This document shows, piece by piece, positions 8,491-17,126 of a stretch of 64,000 bases of DNA (the first letter of the stretch is position 1; every line of letters begins with the position of its first letter). The position numbers and the translations under genes are program-made. Under the pieces are notes generated by a model. The model was not told the origin of the DNA, did not search any database, and was given only the letters and a program-made list of their open reading frames with translations. This stretch comes from PALSA-600 sp037142875. Its GTDB lineage: Bacteria > Actinomycetota > Thermoleophilia > Gaiellales > Gaiellaceae. The DNA lies in the NCBI GenBank assembly GCA_037142875.1, contig JBAWZV010000002.1, positions 124,001 to 188,000 on the forward strand, given 5' to 3'.

Positions 8491-9215
8491 GCGACCTCCC
8501 GGGCTGCGTCGTCGAGGTTGAGGCCGCGGTCGACCAGGGTGCCGCGCGTGAGGTAGGCACCAAGCAGACTCCCGCCGATCCCCGTGACGAGGATGGGGAG
8601 GCCACCAGGGAGGATCTGAGCAAGGCCGAACGCGAGGGCACCCGACACGAGAGCGACCACAAGCTCGACCCGCGTGCGAACAAGTGGGACGAGGAGCGCC
8701 AGGAACGCGAGGGGGAAGATCAGGTCGACCCCGAGCCGCGCCGGGTCCGGAATCGCCGCGCCGATCACAAACCCGCCGAGCGTCGCGAGGTTCCACATCG
8801 CAAACAGGCTGAGCTCGGCGCCGAGCAGGAACGAGAACGAGCGCTCACGGGCGGCTGCAACCACGCCGAACGCCTCGTCGGTGAGGAAGAAGGCTGCAAC
8901 CGGTCGCTCGCGGCGGGTGAGCGGAAGCTCGCGTCCCAGGGAGAGGCCGTACAGCACGTGGCGCACGTTCAGAAGGAGCGTCGCCAGCACTATCTCAAGC
9001 CCTGCCGCACCGGCCGCAAAGAGCCCAACCGCGCTGAACTGCGCGCTCCCGGCGAAGACGAGCACCGACAGCGCCTGCGTCTCGAGGAGCGAGAGGCCTG
9101 CGCTACGCGCCGTGACCGCGTAGGCGACCGCGAACGGGATCACGCCGAGCCAGAGCGGCGCGAGGATCCAGAAGCCGCGCCTGAATGCGGCCTTCCTGCC
9201 GCCCGAGGTGGTCAT
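8487..9215 (-). CDS. azlC: branched-chain amino acid export permease AzlC
   Basis: 242-residue multi-spanning protein with the family features: GFWILAPLWLGVIPFAVAYA, LVFAGSAQFSAVGL and LLLNVRHVLYGLSL, then a FFLTDEAFGV segment. It exports branched-chain amino acids together with AzlD. The start is ATG 9215. About 110 bp separate it from a divergent secreted-protein gene, enough for two promoters. Confidence 0.92.
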   Translation of the reverse strand: MTTSGGRKAAFRRGFWILAPLWLGVIPFAVAYAVTARSAGLSLLETQALSVLVFAGSAQFSAVGLFAAGAAGLEIVLATLLLNVRHVLYGLSLGRELPLTRRERPVAAFFLTDEAFGVVAAARERSFSFLLGAELSLFAMWNLATLGGFVIGAAIPDPARLGVDLIFPLAFLALLVPLVRTRVELVVALVSGALAFGLAQILPGGLPILVTGIGGSLLGAYLTRGTLVDRGLNLDDAAREVA

Positions 9216-9325
9216 GTGCAGTGACCCGAAACGACCGTCATCACCGCACAGTTGCAGACGCGAGGTCTCTCGGTTGCCGGGAGGCGCATGTCCGTCCACG
9301 CCCGTTGGTAGGACAGATACGCACG

Positions 9326-9817
9326 ATGCGTCGCTCTCTCCGTCATTACGCTCTGACCATGTCGGTGCGCCCGCTCCTTGCCGCGCTCCTCCTCGCGGGG
9401 GTCGCCGCCGCACCCGCCAGCGCAGCAGCACACCGGAAGTCGCTCGTGATCACCGTGAAGGCGCTCCCGATCATGGCCGTGCAGCATGACCGGGCCCCGA
9501 AGGGCCTCAGCAAGGGCGATCTCTTCACCGGGCGCGACCGGCTCACGAACATGGCAGCGCAGTTCGGCAAGAAGACGGGCGCAGCCGTCGGATCCGACCG
9601 TTGGACTCTCGCGTTGACGAGCTCAAGTGCCGGGGTGCTCGCTGGCACGGCAACGTTCCCCGGTGGGACAGTCTCGTTCAAGGGCCCGGGACGGCTCGGT
9701 GCTGTTGCGCGGATCCCGGTGACCGGCGGGACAGGTGCGTTTGCCGGCGCCCAGGGATCGATGCTCGCCGGCACAGGCCAGACGCCGCTTAACACCTACA
9801 CGCTGACGCTGCCGTAG
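9326..9817 (+). CDS. secreted allene oxide cyclase barrel-like protein
   Basis: 163 residues with a signal peptide (VRPLLAALLLAGVAAAPASA) and a beta-barrel-like mature part. The stretches LAGTATFPGGTVSFKGPG and IPVTGGTGAFAGAQGS match the calycin-like AOC/dirigent fold found in secreted actinobacterial proteins. No enzymatic role can be assigned. ATG 9326 is used; ATG 9359 also gives a complete signal peptide. Confidence 0.6.
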   Translation: MRRSLRHYALTMSVRPLLAALLLAGVAAAPASAAAHRKSLVITVKALPIMAVQHDRAPKGLSKGDLFTGRDRLTNMAAQFGKKTGAAVGSDRWTLALTSSSAGVLAGTATFPGGTVSFKGPGRLGAVARIPVTGGTGAFAGAQGSMLAGTGQTPLNTYTLTLP

Positions 9818-9836
9818 CCCCACCGGCGAGGAGCCG

Positions 9837-9950
9837 TCAGCGCGCCTCGGAGATCATCAGCGAGTTTCCGTCGTGATCGCGGAAGAAGAAGAGCAGCGGC
9901 ACCTCGCCGTCGCCACGACCTCTCTTTGCGTCGATTTGAGGCAAGAGTAG
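9837..9950 (-). pseudogene. C-terminal fragment of a glyoxalase/VOC-fold protein
   Basis: On the minus strand a frame ending at TGA 9837-9839 reads DGEVPLLFFFRDHDGNSLMI, the last beta-strands of vicinal-oxygen-chelate proteins including the terminal metal-ligand Glu region (ISEAR). Upstream the similarity stops after about 35 residues and no start or N-terminal half exists. It is a truncated remnant between the AOC-like gene and the next plus-strand gene. Confidence 0.5.
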
Positions 9951-10028
9951 AACGGATCTCGCTGTGCCAGTTACGCCGTTTGCCTACGCTCCGCAGCGAC
10001 AACGTAACGAGCGAGGGGGCAAGACGAG

Positions 10029-10355
10029 ATGACAGACACGGTGCCGGTGAAGACGACGACGCAGTTCGTGCTGCTCTCGGTGAAGCACGACGCCGCCTAC
10101 TGGTCGCCCGCGACGATGGCGCAGGCCGTTCATGACCTCGGCCTGCTCGAGGCGCCGACCGAGGACGCCCTCGCCGCGTTCACCGACGCCGTCTTGCACG
10201 CGCTGATCGGGAAGGCCGCCGAACGCTTCTGGGCAAGCGACGCCGTCACACCGACGCGTGCCGCGTCGATTCGTGCCGCCTGCCGTGCTCTCCACGACCT
10301 CACCTTCGAGGTCTACGAGCAGACCATCGCCGGAACGCCGCCAGCCCCGGCCTGA
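10029..10355 (+). CDS. hypothetical protein, 108 residues
   Basis: Soluble, mostly helical, acidic protein without recognisable domain. It has a normal ribosome-binding context (GAGGGGG about 14 nt before the ATG) and a TACGCT hexamer about 40 bp upstream, so unlike many neighbours its mRNA seems to have a leader. The frame has the strong third-position GC bias of neighbouring genes. Function unknown. Confidence 0.6.
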   Translation: MTDTVPVKTTTQFVLLSVKHDAAYWSPATMAQAVHDLGLLEAPTEDALAAFTDAVLHALIGKAAERFWASDAVTPTRAASIRAACRALHDLTFEVYEQTIAGTPPAPA

Positions 10356-10390
10356 GCCGCTCGGCAAACGTGCTCTAGACTGATCTCCGC

Positions 10391-10765
10391 ATGGATCGCG
10401 AAAAGCCACTGATCGAGAAGCCCGACGGCGATCCGCCGTTTGACCTCCGGATCGAGGACATGATCGTCGGCGACGGCGATGAGGCCGTCGACGGGAAGCG
10501 CTGCACGGTGCACTACGTTGGTGCATCGTTCCTGCGGGGCGACGAGTTTGATGCGTCGTGGGATCGCGGTGAGCCGTTCTATTTCACGCTCGGCAAGGGT
10601 CATGTGATCGTTGGCTGGGACAAGGGCGTCGCCGGGATGAAGGTTGGCGGCCGCCGCAAGCTGTTCGTTCCCTCCGCGATGGCCTACGGCGCACGCGGTG
10701 CAGGCGGTGTGATCAAGCCTCACGATCCGCTCGTCTTCATCGTCGATCTGCTCGCCGTCGACTGA
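10391..10765 (+). CDS. FKBP-type peptidyl-prolyl cis-trans isomerase
   Basis: 124 residues, a single cytosolic FKBP domain. The family landmarks are visible: VHYVGASFLRGDEFDASWDRG, the active-site FTLGKGHVIVGWDKGVAGMKVGG and IPS/AYG-like VPSAMAYGARGAGG, ending FIVDLLAVD. It catalyses proline isomerisation in protein folding. TAGACT at 10376-10381 lies 9 nt before the ATG. Confidence 0.94.
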   Translation: MDREKPLIEKPDGDPPFDLRIEDMIVGDGDEAVDGKRCTVHYVGASFLRGDEFDASWDRGEPFYFTLGKGHVIVGWDKGVAGMKVGGRRKLFVPSAMAYGARGAGGVIKPHDPLVFIVDLLAVD

Positions 10766-10811
10766 CAGTCGCCACGCGATCGATGAGCACGCCGCCGGTA
10801 CGTTTGCGGCG

Positions 10812-12137
10812 ATGAGTGCAATCCGCCTGCCGGGCGACCATCCAGCCCGCACCCTCCTGGCCAACGAGGTTCACGCGCGTCCGCCTGCGCCCGTCTCGGC
10901 GCCCGCTGCGGTCTCCGGGCTCGCACTCCTCGGTGCCTCGCCGGGTGAGTCGTACGCCCACCTGCGCGCGCTGGCTGCGACCGCTGGCCAGGATCTCCCT
11001 GAGACGGTTCCAACACACATCGTCGTCGACCTCGGCGAGGTGCGGATCAGCTGGGCCCGCCACGGCGAGTTCGTGCGGTTCACCTTCATCCACCCGCTTC
11101 CGGGAGCGACGATCGAGGGTCTCAGCGTGTTCCCAACCGCCTTCGACGCACTCCCGGCCGACTGGCTGGCGTCGCTTCCCGGCGAGACGATCGCGGCGAT
11201 CGACATTGCGCTATTCCCCGACTGCGCCGACCCGCTCGCGATCGGACCGGTGACGCCGTGGTTTGACGGGAGCGCGCTTGCCGGAGCCGTGATCCTGGAC
11301 GGAGCGGGGAGGATCTTCACCGACTTTCTTCCTCGCAGCGACGACGGCGGTGCAAGACGCACCCGCTGGATCGTCCTCGACACCGCGATGGGGCCCGCAC
11401 AGGTCGCCCGGGTCATTCAGCGCGTGCTCGAGATCGAGATCTACCGGATGGTCGCGCTGCTCGCGCTCCCGCTTGCCCGGACGGCGCTGCCGGCGCTCGA
11501 GCAGATCGAACGGCGACTCGCCGAGATCACCGCTGCCACCGCAGCGCTTCACGGCGAGGTCGACAACGTCCAGTCCCAGCGCGAGGAGCGGCGTCTACTC
11601 GACGAGCTCACCCGCGTCGCCGCCGAGGTCGAGAACTCGGTCGCCGAGACGGCGTTCCGCTTCTCTGCCGGCCAGGCCTACTGGAAGCTCGTCCGCTCTC
11701 GGGTGGCGGAGCTCCGCGAGCAGCGGATCGGCGGCATGCGCACGATTGGCGGCTTCCTCGGGCGGCGCCTCGCCCCAGCAATGAACTCCGCGGCCGCCGC
11801 CGCGCAGCGCCAGGAGGAGCTCTCGGCCCGGATCGAGCGCGCGAGCACGCTGCTGCGCACCCGCGTCGATATCGCGCTCGAGGAGCAGAACCAGAAGCTC
11901 CTCGCAGCGATGGACAGGCGCAGCCAGACCTCGCTTCGGATCCAGCAGGCAGTCGAGGGGCTCTCGGTCGCGGCGATCACCTACTACGCCGCGAGCCTCG
12001 TCTCCTACTTCGTCAAGCCGTTCAAGCACGTCTGGCCGAGCCTTAACACCGACTGGGTCGTCGCCGGGGCGATCCCGGTGCTCGCGTTTGCCTCGTGGCG
12101 CGTTCTCGAGAAGATGCGCGCCGGATTCCACGAGTAG
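10812..12137 (+). CDS. DUF3422 family protein
   Basis: 441 residues. N-terminal HPARTLLANEVHARPP is the hallmark of DUF3422, followed by an alpha/beta domain, a long coiled-coil region (about residues 230-390) and two C-terminal hydrophobic helices (ITYYAASLVSYFVKPFK and VVAGAIPVLAFASW). This suggests a membrane-anchored protein with a cytoplasmic coil. The biochemical function of the family is unknown. TACGTT at 10799-10804 lies 7 nt before the ATG. Confidence 0.85.
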   Translation: MSAIRLPGDHPARTLLANEVHARPPAPVSAPAAVSGLALLGASPGESYAHLRALAATAGQDLPETVPTHIVVDLGEVRISWARHGEFVRFTFIHPLPGATIEGLSVFPTAFDALPADWLASLPGETIAAIDIALFPDCADPLAIGPVTPWFDGSALAGAVILDGAGRIFTDFLPRSDDGGARRTRWIVLDTAMGPAQVARVIQRVLEIEIYRMVALLALPLARTALPALEQIERRLAEITAATAALHGEVDNVQSQREERRLLDELTRVAAEVENSVAETAFRFSAGQAYWKLVRSRVAELREQRIGGMRTIGGFLGRRLAPAMNSAAAAAQRQEELSARIERASTLLRTRVDIALEEQNQKLLAAMDRRSQTSLRIQQAVEGLSVAAITYYAASLVSYFVKPFKHVWPSLNTDWVVAGAIPVLAFASWRVLEKMRAGFHE

Positions 12138-12157
12138 CGGCGTCCGCTGCTGTGACC

Positions 12158-12880
12158 ATGCTGGCCTGGATGAGCGCGACCCCGGCGGCACCGCACGACC
12201 GCCTCGCCGCCGCCGTGCACGAGACACGCGACGACGCCGCACCGTTTGCCCTCGCCGCCGCTGGTGTCCTCGTTGCACTCGCCCTCGTCAGCCGGCACGC
12301 TCACTGGGAGCTGCTCGGGCAGCAGATCTGGTGGATCTGGCTCCTCGTTGCCGTGCCGTACCTGCTGCTCGCGAGCGTGCTGCTCTTCGGCCTGTCGCGG
12401 CTCACGCGCCACGACCGCCGACGCGACGTCGTGATCGGGCTGCTCGCGCTCGTGTGGATCTTCAACTTCGCCGGTGTCGTCGTCCTCGTCATCTCACTCA
12501 TTGCGCACTCGGGGGTGCACATGACCGGCCGTCAGTTGCTCTTCAGCGGCGGCGCCGCGTGGGCGACCGACGTCATTGCCTTCGGGCTAGCCTTCTGGGA
12601 GCTCGACTGTGGCGGGCCGGTCGCGCGAGCGCTCTCAGCCGAGCCACGCAAGCCCGACTTCCAGTTCCCGCAGGACGAGAACCCGCAGCTTGCCCGGGAG
12701 GGGTGGGCGCCGCGGCTCTGGGACTACTTCTACGTCTCGCTCACAAACGGGATCGCATTCAGCCCGACCGATGCGATGCCGATGACTCGCCCGGCCAAGA
12801 TGCTGATGGGCGCCGAGTCGACGCTCTCGGCGGTCACGGTGCTGCTCGTCGCTGCGCGCGCCGTGAACATCCTCACGTAG
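12158..12880 (+). CDS. DUF1345 family membrane protein
   Basis: 240 residues with about five transmembrane segments. The C-terminal signature YVSLTNGIAFSPTDAMPMTR followed by ESTLSAVTVLLVAARAVNIL is the core of DUF1345, whose role is unknown. Several in-frame starts exist (GTG 12152, ATG 12158, ATG 12170); I took ATG 12158. It follows the DUF3422 gene by 20 bp and probably shares its transcript. Confidence 0.82.
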   Translation: MLAWMSATPAAPHDRLAAAVHETRDDAAPFALAAAGVLVALALVSRHAHWELLGQQIWWIWLLVAVPYLLLASVLLFGLSRLTRHDRRRDVVIGLLALVWIFNFAGVVVLVISLIAHSGVHMTGRQLLFSGGAAWATDVIAFGLAFWELDCGGPVARALSAEPRKPDFQFPQDENPQLAREGWAPRLWDYFYVSLTNGIAFSPTDAMPMTRPAKMLMGAESTLSAVTVLLVAARAVNILT

Positions 12881-12923
12881 CTCACCCTCCGGGCACAGGG
12901 GTGCTACCGCCTACCCTGTCGGC

Positions 12924-14486
12924 GTGAGCGAGTCGACCAGTGGGAACCGCGGAGGGGCGCCCGAGCGCACCGCCGAGGAGATCGCAGCCGAGCTGAAGGC
13001 TGCTACCGACCTGCTCGAGACGGTCGTGCGCGACCGGACGCTGCTCGGTGGACTCACCGTCGAGGAGCGCACGCGCCTGCTTGCCGTCGCCGCGGATCTC
13101 TACAACCCCGACCTGATCCAGCGGCGCCGCTCGAACAAGGAGCAGCGTCGCCGCGAGAAGAACGAGCGCAAGGCCCGCAACGAGGCCGTCCTCGCCGAGA
13201 CGGGGATGCGCGTTCTACGCGAGCGGCCCGTCTTCACGACACCAAACGTCTTTCCGCCCGCAGGGTTCGAGCAGGCCGAGGTCGACGGTGATCCCGAGTT
13301 TCGCGAGCTGATCGAGCCGAAGTACTGCTACGTGTGCAAGGAGCCGTACACCGAGCTCCACCCGTTCTACGACCAGCTCTGCCGCGCCTGCGGCGGCTTC
13401 AACTACGACAAGCGCGGCGAGAACGCGGACCTCTCGGGCCGGGTCGCGCTGCTCACGGGCGGACGCGTGAAGATCGGCTACCAGGCGGGGATCAAGCTGC
13501 TGCGCGCCGGGGCACACCTGATCGTGACGACGCGGTTCCCCCGCGACTCGGCCGAGCGTTACGCCGCCGAGGCCGACTTCGAGGAGTGGGGGGACAGGCT
13601 CGAGATCTTCGGCCTCGACCTGCGCCACACCCCGAGCGTCGAGGGGTTCTGCGCGCACCTGCTCGACACGCGCGACCGACTCGACTTCATCGTCAACAAC
13701 GCGTGCCAGACCGTCCGGCGTCCGGCCGACTTCTACCGCCACATGATGGAAGGCGAGACCGCCGCAGCCGCCGCGATGCCCGGGCACGTGCGCGAGCTGC
13801 TCGGCGAGTACGAGGGGCTTCGCCGCCACGACATGCTCCCTGCCGTCGCCGGCGATGGTGCAACGCCCGCGCTCGTCGGCGTGACACACTCGGCCGCGCT
13901 CTCCCAGGTGGCGCTGCTGCCCGAGGATCTTGCCGGCAACACCGATCTCTTCCCCGAGGGGCAGCTCGACCAGGATCTCCAGCAGGTCGACCTGCGCGAG
14001 CGGAACTCCTGGCGGCTCCTGATGCACGAGGTCTCGTCGGTTGAGCTGCTCGAGACGCAGCTCGTGAACGCCGTCGCACCGTTCGTGCTGAACGCCCGCC
14101 TGAAGCCGCTCATGACCCGAACGCCCGAACGCGACAAGCACGTCGTCAACGTCTCTGCGGTCGAAGGGCAGTTCTACCGGCGCTTCAAGACGACCCGGCA
14201 TCCGCACACGAACATGGCGAAGGCCGCGCTGAACATGATGACCCGCACCTCGGCGGCCGACTACTACAGCGACGGGATCCACATGAACAGCGTCGATACC
14301 GGCTGGGTGACCGACGAGGATCCGGTGCAGATCGCGGTTCGCAAGACCGCCGAGCACGGTTTTCGGCCGCCGCTCGACATCGTCGACGGCGCCGCCCGCA
14401 TCGTCGATCCGATCATTGCGGGCTTCAACACCGGCGAACATGTGTGGGGGAAGTTCCTGAAGGACTATCGTCCTACCGACTGGTGA
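12924..14486 (+). CDS. SDR-family oxidoreductase with N-terminal Cys4 zinc-ribbon
   Basis: 520 residues. An acidic and basic helical N terminus precedes a Cys4 site (Cys135, 138, 153, 156 in CYVCKEPY and LCRACGGF), then a Rossmann domain (VALLTGGRVKIGYQAG). The classical active site is altered: the catalytic Ser is kept in NVSAVEGQF, but the YxxxK motif reads TNMAK, with Thr in the Tyr position, and TGxxxGxG has Lys for a Gly. Homologues of this long SDR type are widespread but uncharacterised. TACCCT at 12912-12917 lies 6 nt before the GTG. The GST gene starts inside its stop codon. Confidence 0.8.
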   Translation: MSESTSGNRGGAPERTAEEIAAELKAATDLLETVVRDRTLLGGLTVEERTRLLAVAADLYNPDLIQRRRSNKEQRRREKNERKARNEAVLAETGMRVLRERPVFTTPNVFPPAGFEQAEVDGDPEFRELIEPKYCYVCKEPYTELHPFYDQLCRACGGFNYDKRGENADLSGRVALLTGGRVKIGYQAGIKLLRAGAHLIVTTRFPRDSAERYAAEADFEEWGDRLEIFGLDLRHTPSVEGFCAHLLDTRDRLDFIVNNACQTVRRPADFYRHMMEGETAAAAAMPGHVRELLGEYEGLRRHDMLPAVAGDGATPALVGVTHSAALSQVALLPEDLAGNTDLFPEGQLDQDLQQVDLRERNSWRLLMHEVSSVELLETQLVNAVAPFVLNARLKPLMTRTPERDKHVVNVSAVEGQFYRRFKTTRHPHTNMAKAALNMMTRTSAADYYSDGIHMNSVDTGWVTDEDPVQIAVRKTAEHGFRPPLDIVDGAARIVDPIIAGFNTGEHVWGKFLKDYRPTDW

Positions 14487-15130
14487 GCGTTCCGACCCTC
14501 TACTTCATGCCTGGCACCGCCGCGATGGCGCCGCACGCGGCGCTCGAAGAGGCCGGTGTCGGGTACACCCTCGAGCGTGTCGTGCGCGAGAACGGCGTGG
14601 CGAGCCCCGAGTACCTGGCGATCAACCCGCTCGGCCGGGTGCCCGCATACGTCGACGGCGACCTCGTGCTCTGGGAGTCGGCCGCCGTCTGCATCCACAT
14701 CGCCGACACGAACCCAGACGCCGGCCTGCTGCCGCCGTCTGGCACCGCGGCACGGGCGGTCTCGCTGCGCTGGCTCATCTACTTCACAAACACCGTGCAG
14801 TCGACGTTCCTGAACCATGCGTATCCGTCACGTGTTGTCGGCCCGGACGAGGCGGCGGCCGCAGCAGTCGTCGCAGGGACAGGGCGTGCACTCGACGCGG
14901 CGTTCGATCACGTCGACGCGCTCCTCGGGACTGGCCCGTACCTGCTCGGCGAGACGTTCTCGGTCGCCGACATCTACCTGCACATGCTCACCCGCTGGTG
15001 TCGGCGTCTGCCGCGCAAGGCCTGGTCGCTTCCAAACGTCGGCGCGCACTACGCGCTGGTCAGCGAGCGGCCGTCGGTCGTGCGAATGCTCGAGGCGCAG
15101 GGCATCGCTGCGTACCCCGACGACTTCTAG
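14483..15130 (+). CDS. glutathione S-transferase family protein
   Basis: 215 residues: an N-terminal thioredoxin-fold domain (TLYFMPGTAAMAPHAALEEAG, NPLGRVPAYVDGD, ESAAVCIHIAD) and an all-helical C-terminal domain (TGPYLLGETFSVADIYLHML). The N-terminal cis-Pro and ES motifs that hold the thiol cofactor are present. Because most actinobacteria lack glutathione, the thiol substrate is uncertain. Start GTG 14483 overlaps the SDR stop (GTGA), which suggests the two act on related substrates. Confidence 0.88.
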   Translation: MSVPTLYFMPGTAAMAPHAALEEAGVGYTLERVVRENGVASPEYLAINPLGRVPAYVDGDLVLWESAAVCIHIADTNPDAGLLPPSGTAARAVSLRWLIYFTNTVQSTFLNHAYPSRVVGPDEAAAAAVVAGTGRALDAAFDHVDALLGTGPYLLGETFSVADIYLHMLTRWCRRLPRKAWSLPNVGAHYALVSERPSVVRMLEAQGIAAYPDDF

Positions 15131-15136
15131 GCGAGA

Positions 15137-15520
15137 TCAGGGCGTGACGACGGTTACGCGGTACCGCACAGCAGCGTAGGCCTTGTAGGTCTCACCGCGG
15201 GTGAGGCCGTAGACGATCGTCGTCGTGCCGAGGCCGACGGCGCGATACACGAGCACGACGCTCTGCCCGACGTCGGCCTCCCAGAGGGGCACCGCAACCT
15301 TGTTGTTCACCGGGTGGGCACCGCGCCAGACAAGTCCGGTCGACGTAGACCGCGAGGCGAGCGCGACCGAGAAGAGGTTGCCCTTCGGCACACGCATCAC
15401 CACGACCGGCCCGGCGGGGAGCGGCCCGACCGGCGGGGCCGAAGCCGTCGCAGCGGAGGCCAGCACGCCGGTTGCGGCGGCGACGGCGACGGCGAATCTG
15501 AGGTTCCGTGATCCACGCAC
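15137..15520 (-). CDS. secreted protein, possibly chagasin (I42)-like
   Basis: 127 residues from GTG 15520. A signal peptide (LRFAVAVAAATGVLASAATA) precedes an Ig-like beta domain. The C-terminal half, with LGTTTIVYGLTRGETYKAYA then YRVTVV, recalls the last strands of chagasin-type cysteine protease inhibitors, but the conserved NxTxxF and GxxW loops are not obvious. I offer I42 only as a possibility. A longer in-frame extension upstream looks non-coding. Confidence 0.5.
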   Translation of the reverse strand: MRGSRNLRFAVAVAAATGVLASAATASAPPVGPLPAGPVVVMRVPKGNLFSVALASRSTSTGLVWRGAHPVNNKVAVPLWEADVGQSVVLVYRAVGLGTTTIVYGLTRGETYKAYAAVRYRVTVVTP

Positions 15521-15664
15521 GAATCCATCCTGGACTGCCAGCCCGCTCGTCACATCGGCGTTGCCCCGCCGGTCGGCGCGGGCAACTACCGATGTCACGC
15601 CAGCATCGGCCGCGCTCGGCCCGGATGCGACACTGCACGACATTTCAAGCAGGGTGGGGGAGAG

Positions 15665-15964
15665 ATGAATCGCGAAGAGCTTCGTGCACAGCAGGGCCCG
15701 TTGAATGACCTCTACGGTGAGCAGCCGGAGGCAGCGCTCGTCACGCTGAGCGCCACCGGCACTCTCGGCGAAGGGATCACCTGCTCGGTCAACACCGGCC
15801 GTGCCCTGGCCAAGGCGGGCCTGCATCCGGCAACCGGCGGCGACGGCCTGTCGCTCTGCTCAGGCGACACGCTCCTGCACCTGACGGAGCGCTACTGCGT
15901 CGTCGACCAGACCCTCACCGCCGGACACGCCCTCACCGCAAGCTGGGAGCGAGTCGGGCGCTGA
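15665..15964 (+). pseudogene. truncated OsmC-family protein
   Basis: The first about 70 residues match the start of OsmC-like hydroperoxide reductases (PLNDLYGEQPEAALVTL, then GRALAKAGLHPATGGDG and LCSGDTLL). After that the frame continues for about 28 unrelated residues (TERYCVVDQTL...) and stops at residue 99, so both the central helix with the reactive Cys pair and the C-terminal half are missing. It may be expressed but cannot be a functional OsmC. The break near 15880 looks like a deletion or recombination point. Confidence 0.55.
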
Positions 15965-16000
15965 CGTCGCACCGACGCCCGAGGCGCTGTCCCCGAACGG

Positions 16001-16053
16001 GGACTGTCCCTGGGTTCCCCGGGTTCCGTCGACCTCGAAAACCGGGACAGTCC
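16001..16053. repeat. inverted repeat GGACTGTCCC / GGGACAGTCC
   Basis: Exact 10-bp inverted arms at 16001-16010 and 16044-16053, 33 bp apart, in the 170-bp gap between the truncated OsmC gene and the esterase gene. The spacer contains its own GGGTTCCCCGGGTTCC repeat. Next to a broken gene this looks like a REP-type element or a decayed mobile-element end. I see no transposase nearby. Confidence 0.5.
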
Positions 16054-16133
16054 GCCAACAGGCGGGGTAGTTTCTCGACGAGCGGCCGGTCGAGGGCGGC
16101 GACAGTTGCGTGCGCCACCGTCCCACCATCGAG

Positions 16134-17126
16134 CTACCCCGCGAGCTGCCGCGCCAGGAACTCGAGCGCGAGGGGGTACCGCCAGCTCGTGCCGCGGTGA
16201 GTGCCTTCGAAGAGCTCGAAGTGCACAACGTCCTCTGCGACGCCAGCGGCCGTGACCGCATCGCGGAAGGCGACGGCGCCGAGGTCGAGGTGGTACTCGT
16301 CGTTTCGACCCGCGTCGATCCAGATGCCGCGGGCGGCGCGGAGGGCGTTGCCGCACTCGGCGGCGATGTGGATCGGATCACAGGCGAGCCAGCGGTCGAA
16401 CACCTCCGGGATGATCTCGCCGGTGTCGATCCGGAACGGCAGCTCGACGGTGCCGTCGGGGCGTGGGGAGTACGCGGCCGCCTCGGTGTAGACGGACAGG
16501 AGCACCGGGTCGATCGCGTTTGTGAGGACGGGGCGGCCTGAGCGGAAGTCTGCCCAGAACGCGTCGAAGGAGCCGTCGTAGCGGTTGCGCAGCGCCTGGG
16601 CTGCGGGGGCGAACTCGCGGGCGAGCGAGACCTCGAAGAGCGCATCACCAGCATGCGTGGCGAACGCACCGAAGAGGTCGGGGCGGCGCATGCCCCACAC
16701 CATCGCGCCGTACCCGCCCGATGACTTGCCGTGCACGCCGCGGTGAGCCGCCTCGGGCAGCGTCCGGAACCGCTCGTCGACGAACGGCACGACCTCGTCG
16801 CAGAGGTACGTGCCGTAGTTCCCGATCGCGGGAGAGTCGATGAACTGCGAGCCGCCGATCGCGGTGAACGCGTCGACGAGAACCAGGATCGCGTCGATCT
16901 CCGCCTCCTCGATCAGCTGCGGAAACGTCTTCGCGAAGGGGGAGACGTTGAACCACGCGCGCACCATCCCGGTGAGGCCCTGCAGCAGGTAGATCGTCGG
17001 GTAGCGGCGGTCGGAGCCGGCGTCGTACGACGCCGGCGTCCAGACAAAGAGCGGGCGGGTCGCCGGATCGCCGAGGGGGTTACCCCGGAGCGCGCGGCTT
17101 TCGAGCGAGAGCTCGTGCCAGCTCAC
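16134..17126 (-). CDS. alpha/beta-hydrolase esterase (esterase D/FrmB-like)
   Basis: 330 residues of the PF00756 putative esterase type. The nucleophile elbow is GKSSGGYGAM (GxSxG, around residue 145), the N terminus has RPLFVWTPASYDAG and YPTIYLLQG typical of the family, and a C-terminal FEGTHRGTSWRY supplies the catalytic His. Cytoplasmic, as no signal peptide is seen. Start GTG 17126 overlaps the glyS stop by 4 bp (GTGA), so it is the second gene of a glyS operon. Substrate unknown. Confidence 0.85.
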   Translation of the reverse strand: MSWHELSLESRALRGNPLGDPATRPLFVWTPASYDAGSDRRYPTIYLLQGLTGMVRAWFNVSPFAKTFPQLIEEAEIDAILVLVDAFTAIGGSQFIDSPAIGNYGTYLCDEVVPFVDERFRTLPEAAHRGVHGKSSGGYGAMVWGMRRPDLFGAFATHAGDALFEVSLAREFAPAAQALRNRYDGSFDAFWADFRSGRPVLTNAIDPVLLSVYTEAAAYSPRPDGTVELPFRIDTGEIIPEVFDRWLACDPIHIAAECGNALRAARGIWIDAGRNDEYHLDLGAVAFRDAVTAAGVAEDVVHFELFEGTHRGTSWRYPLALEFLARQLAG

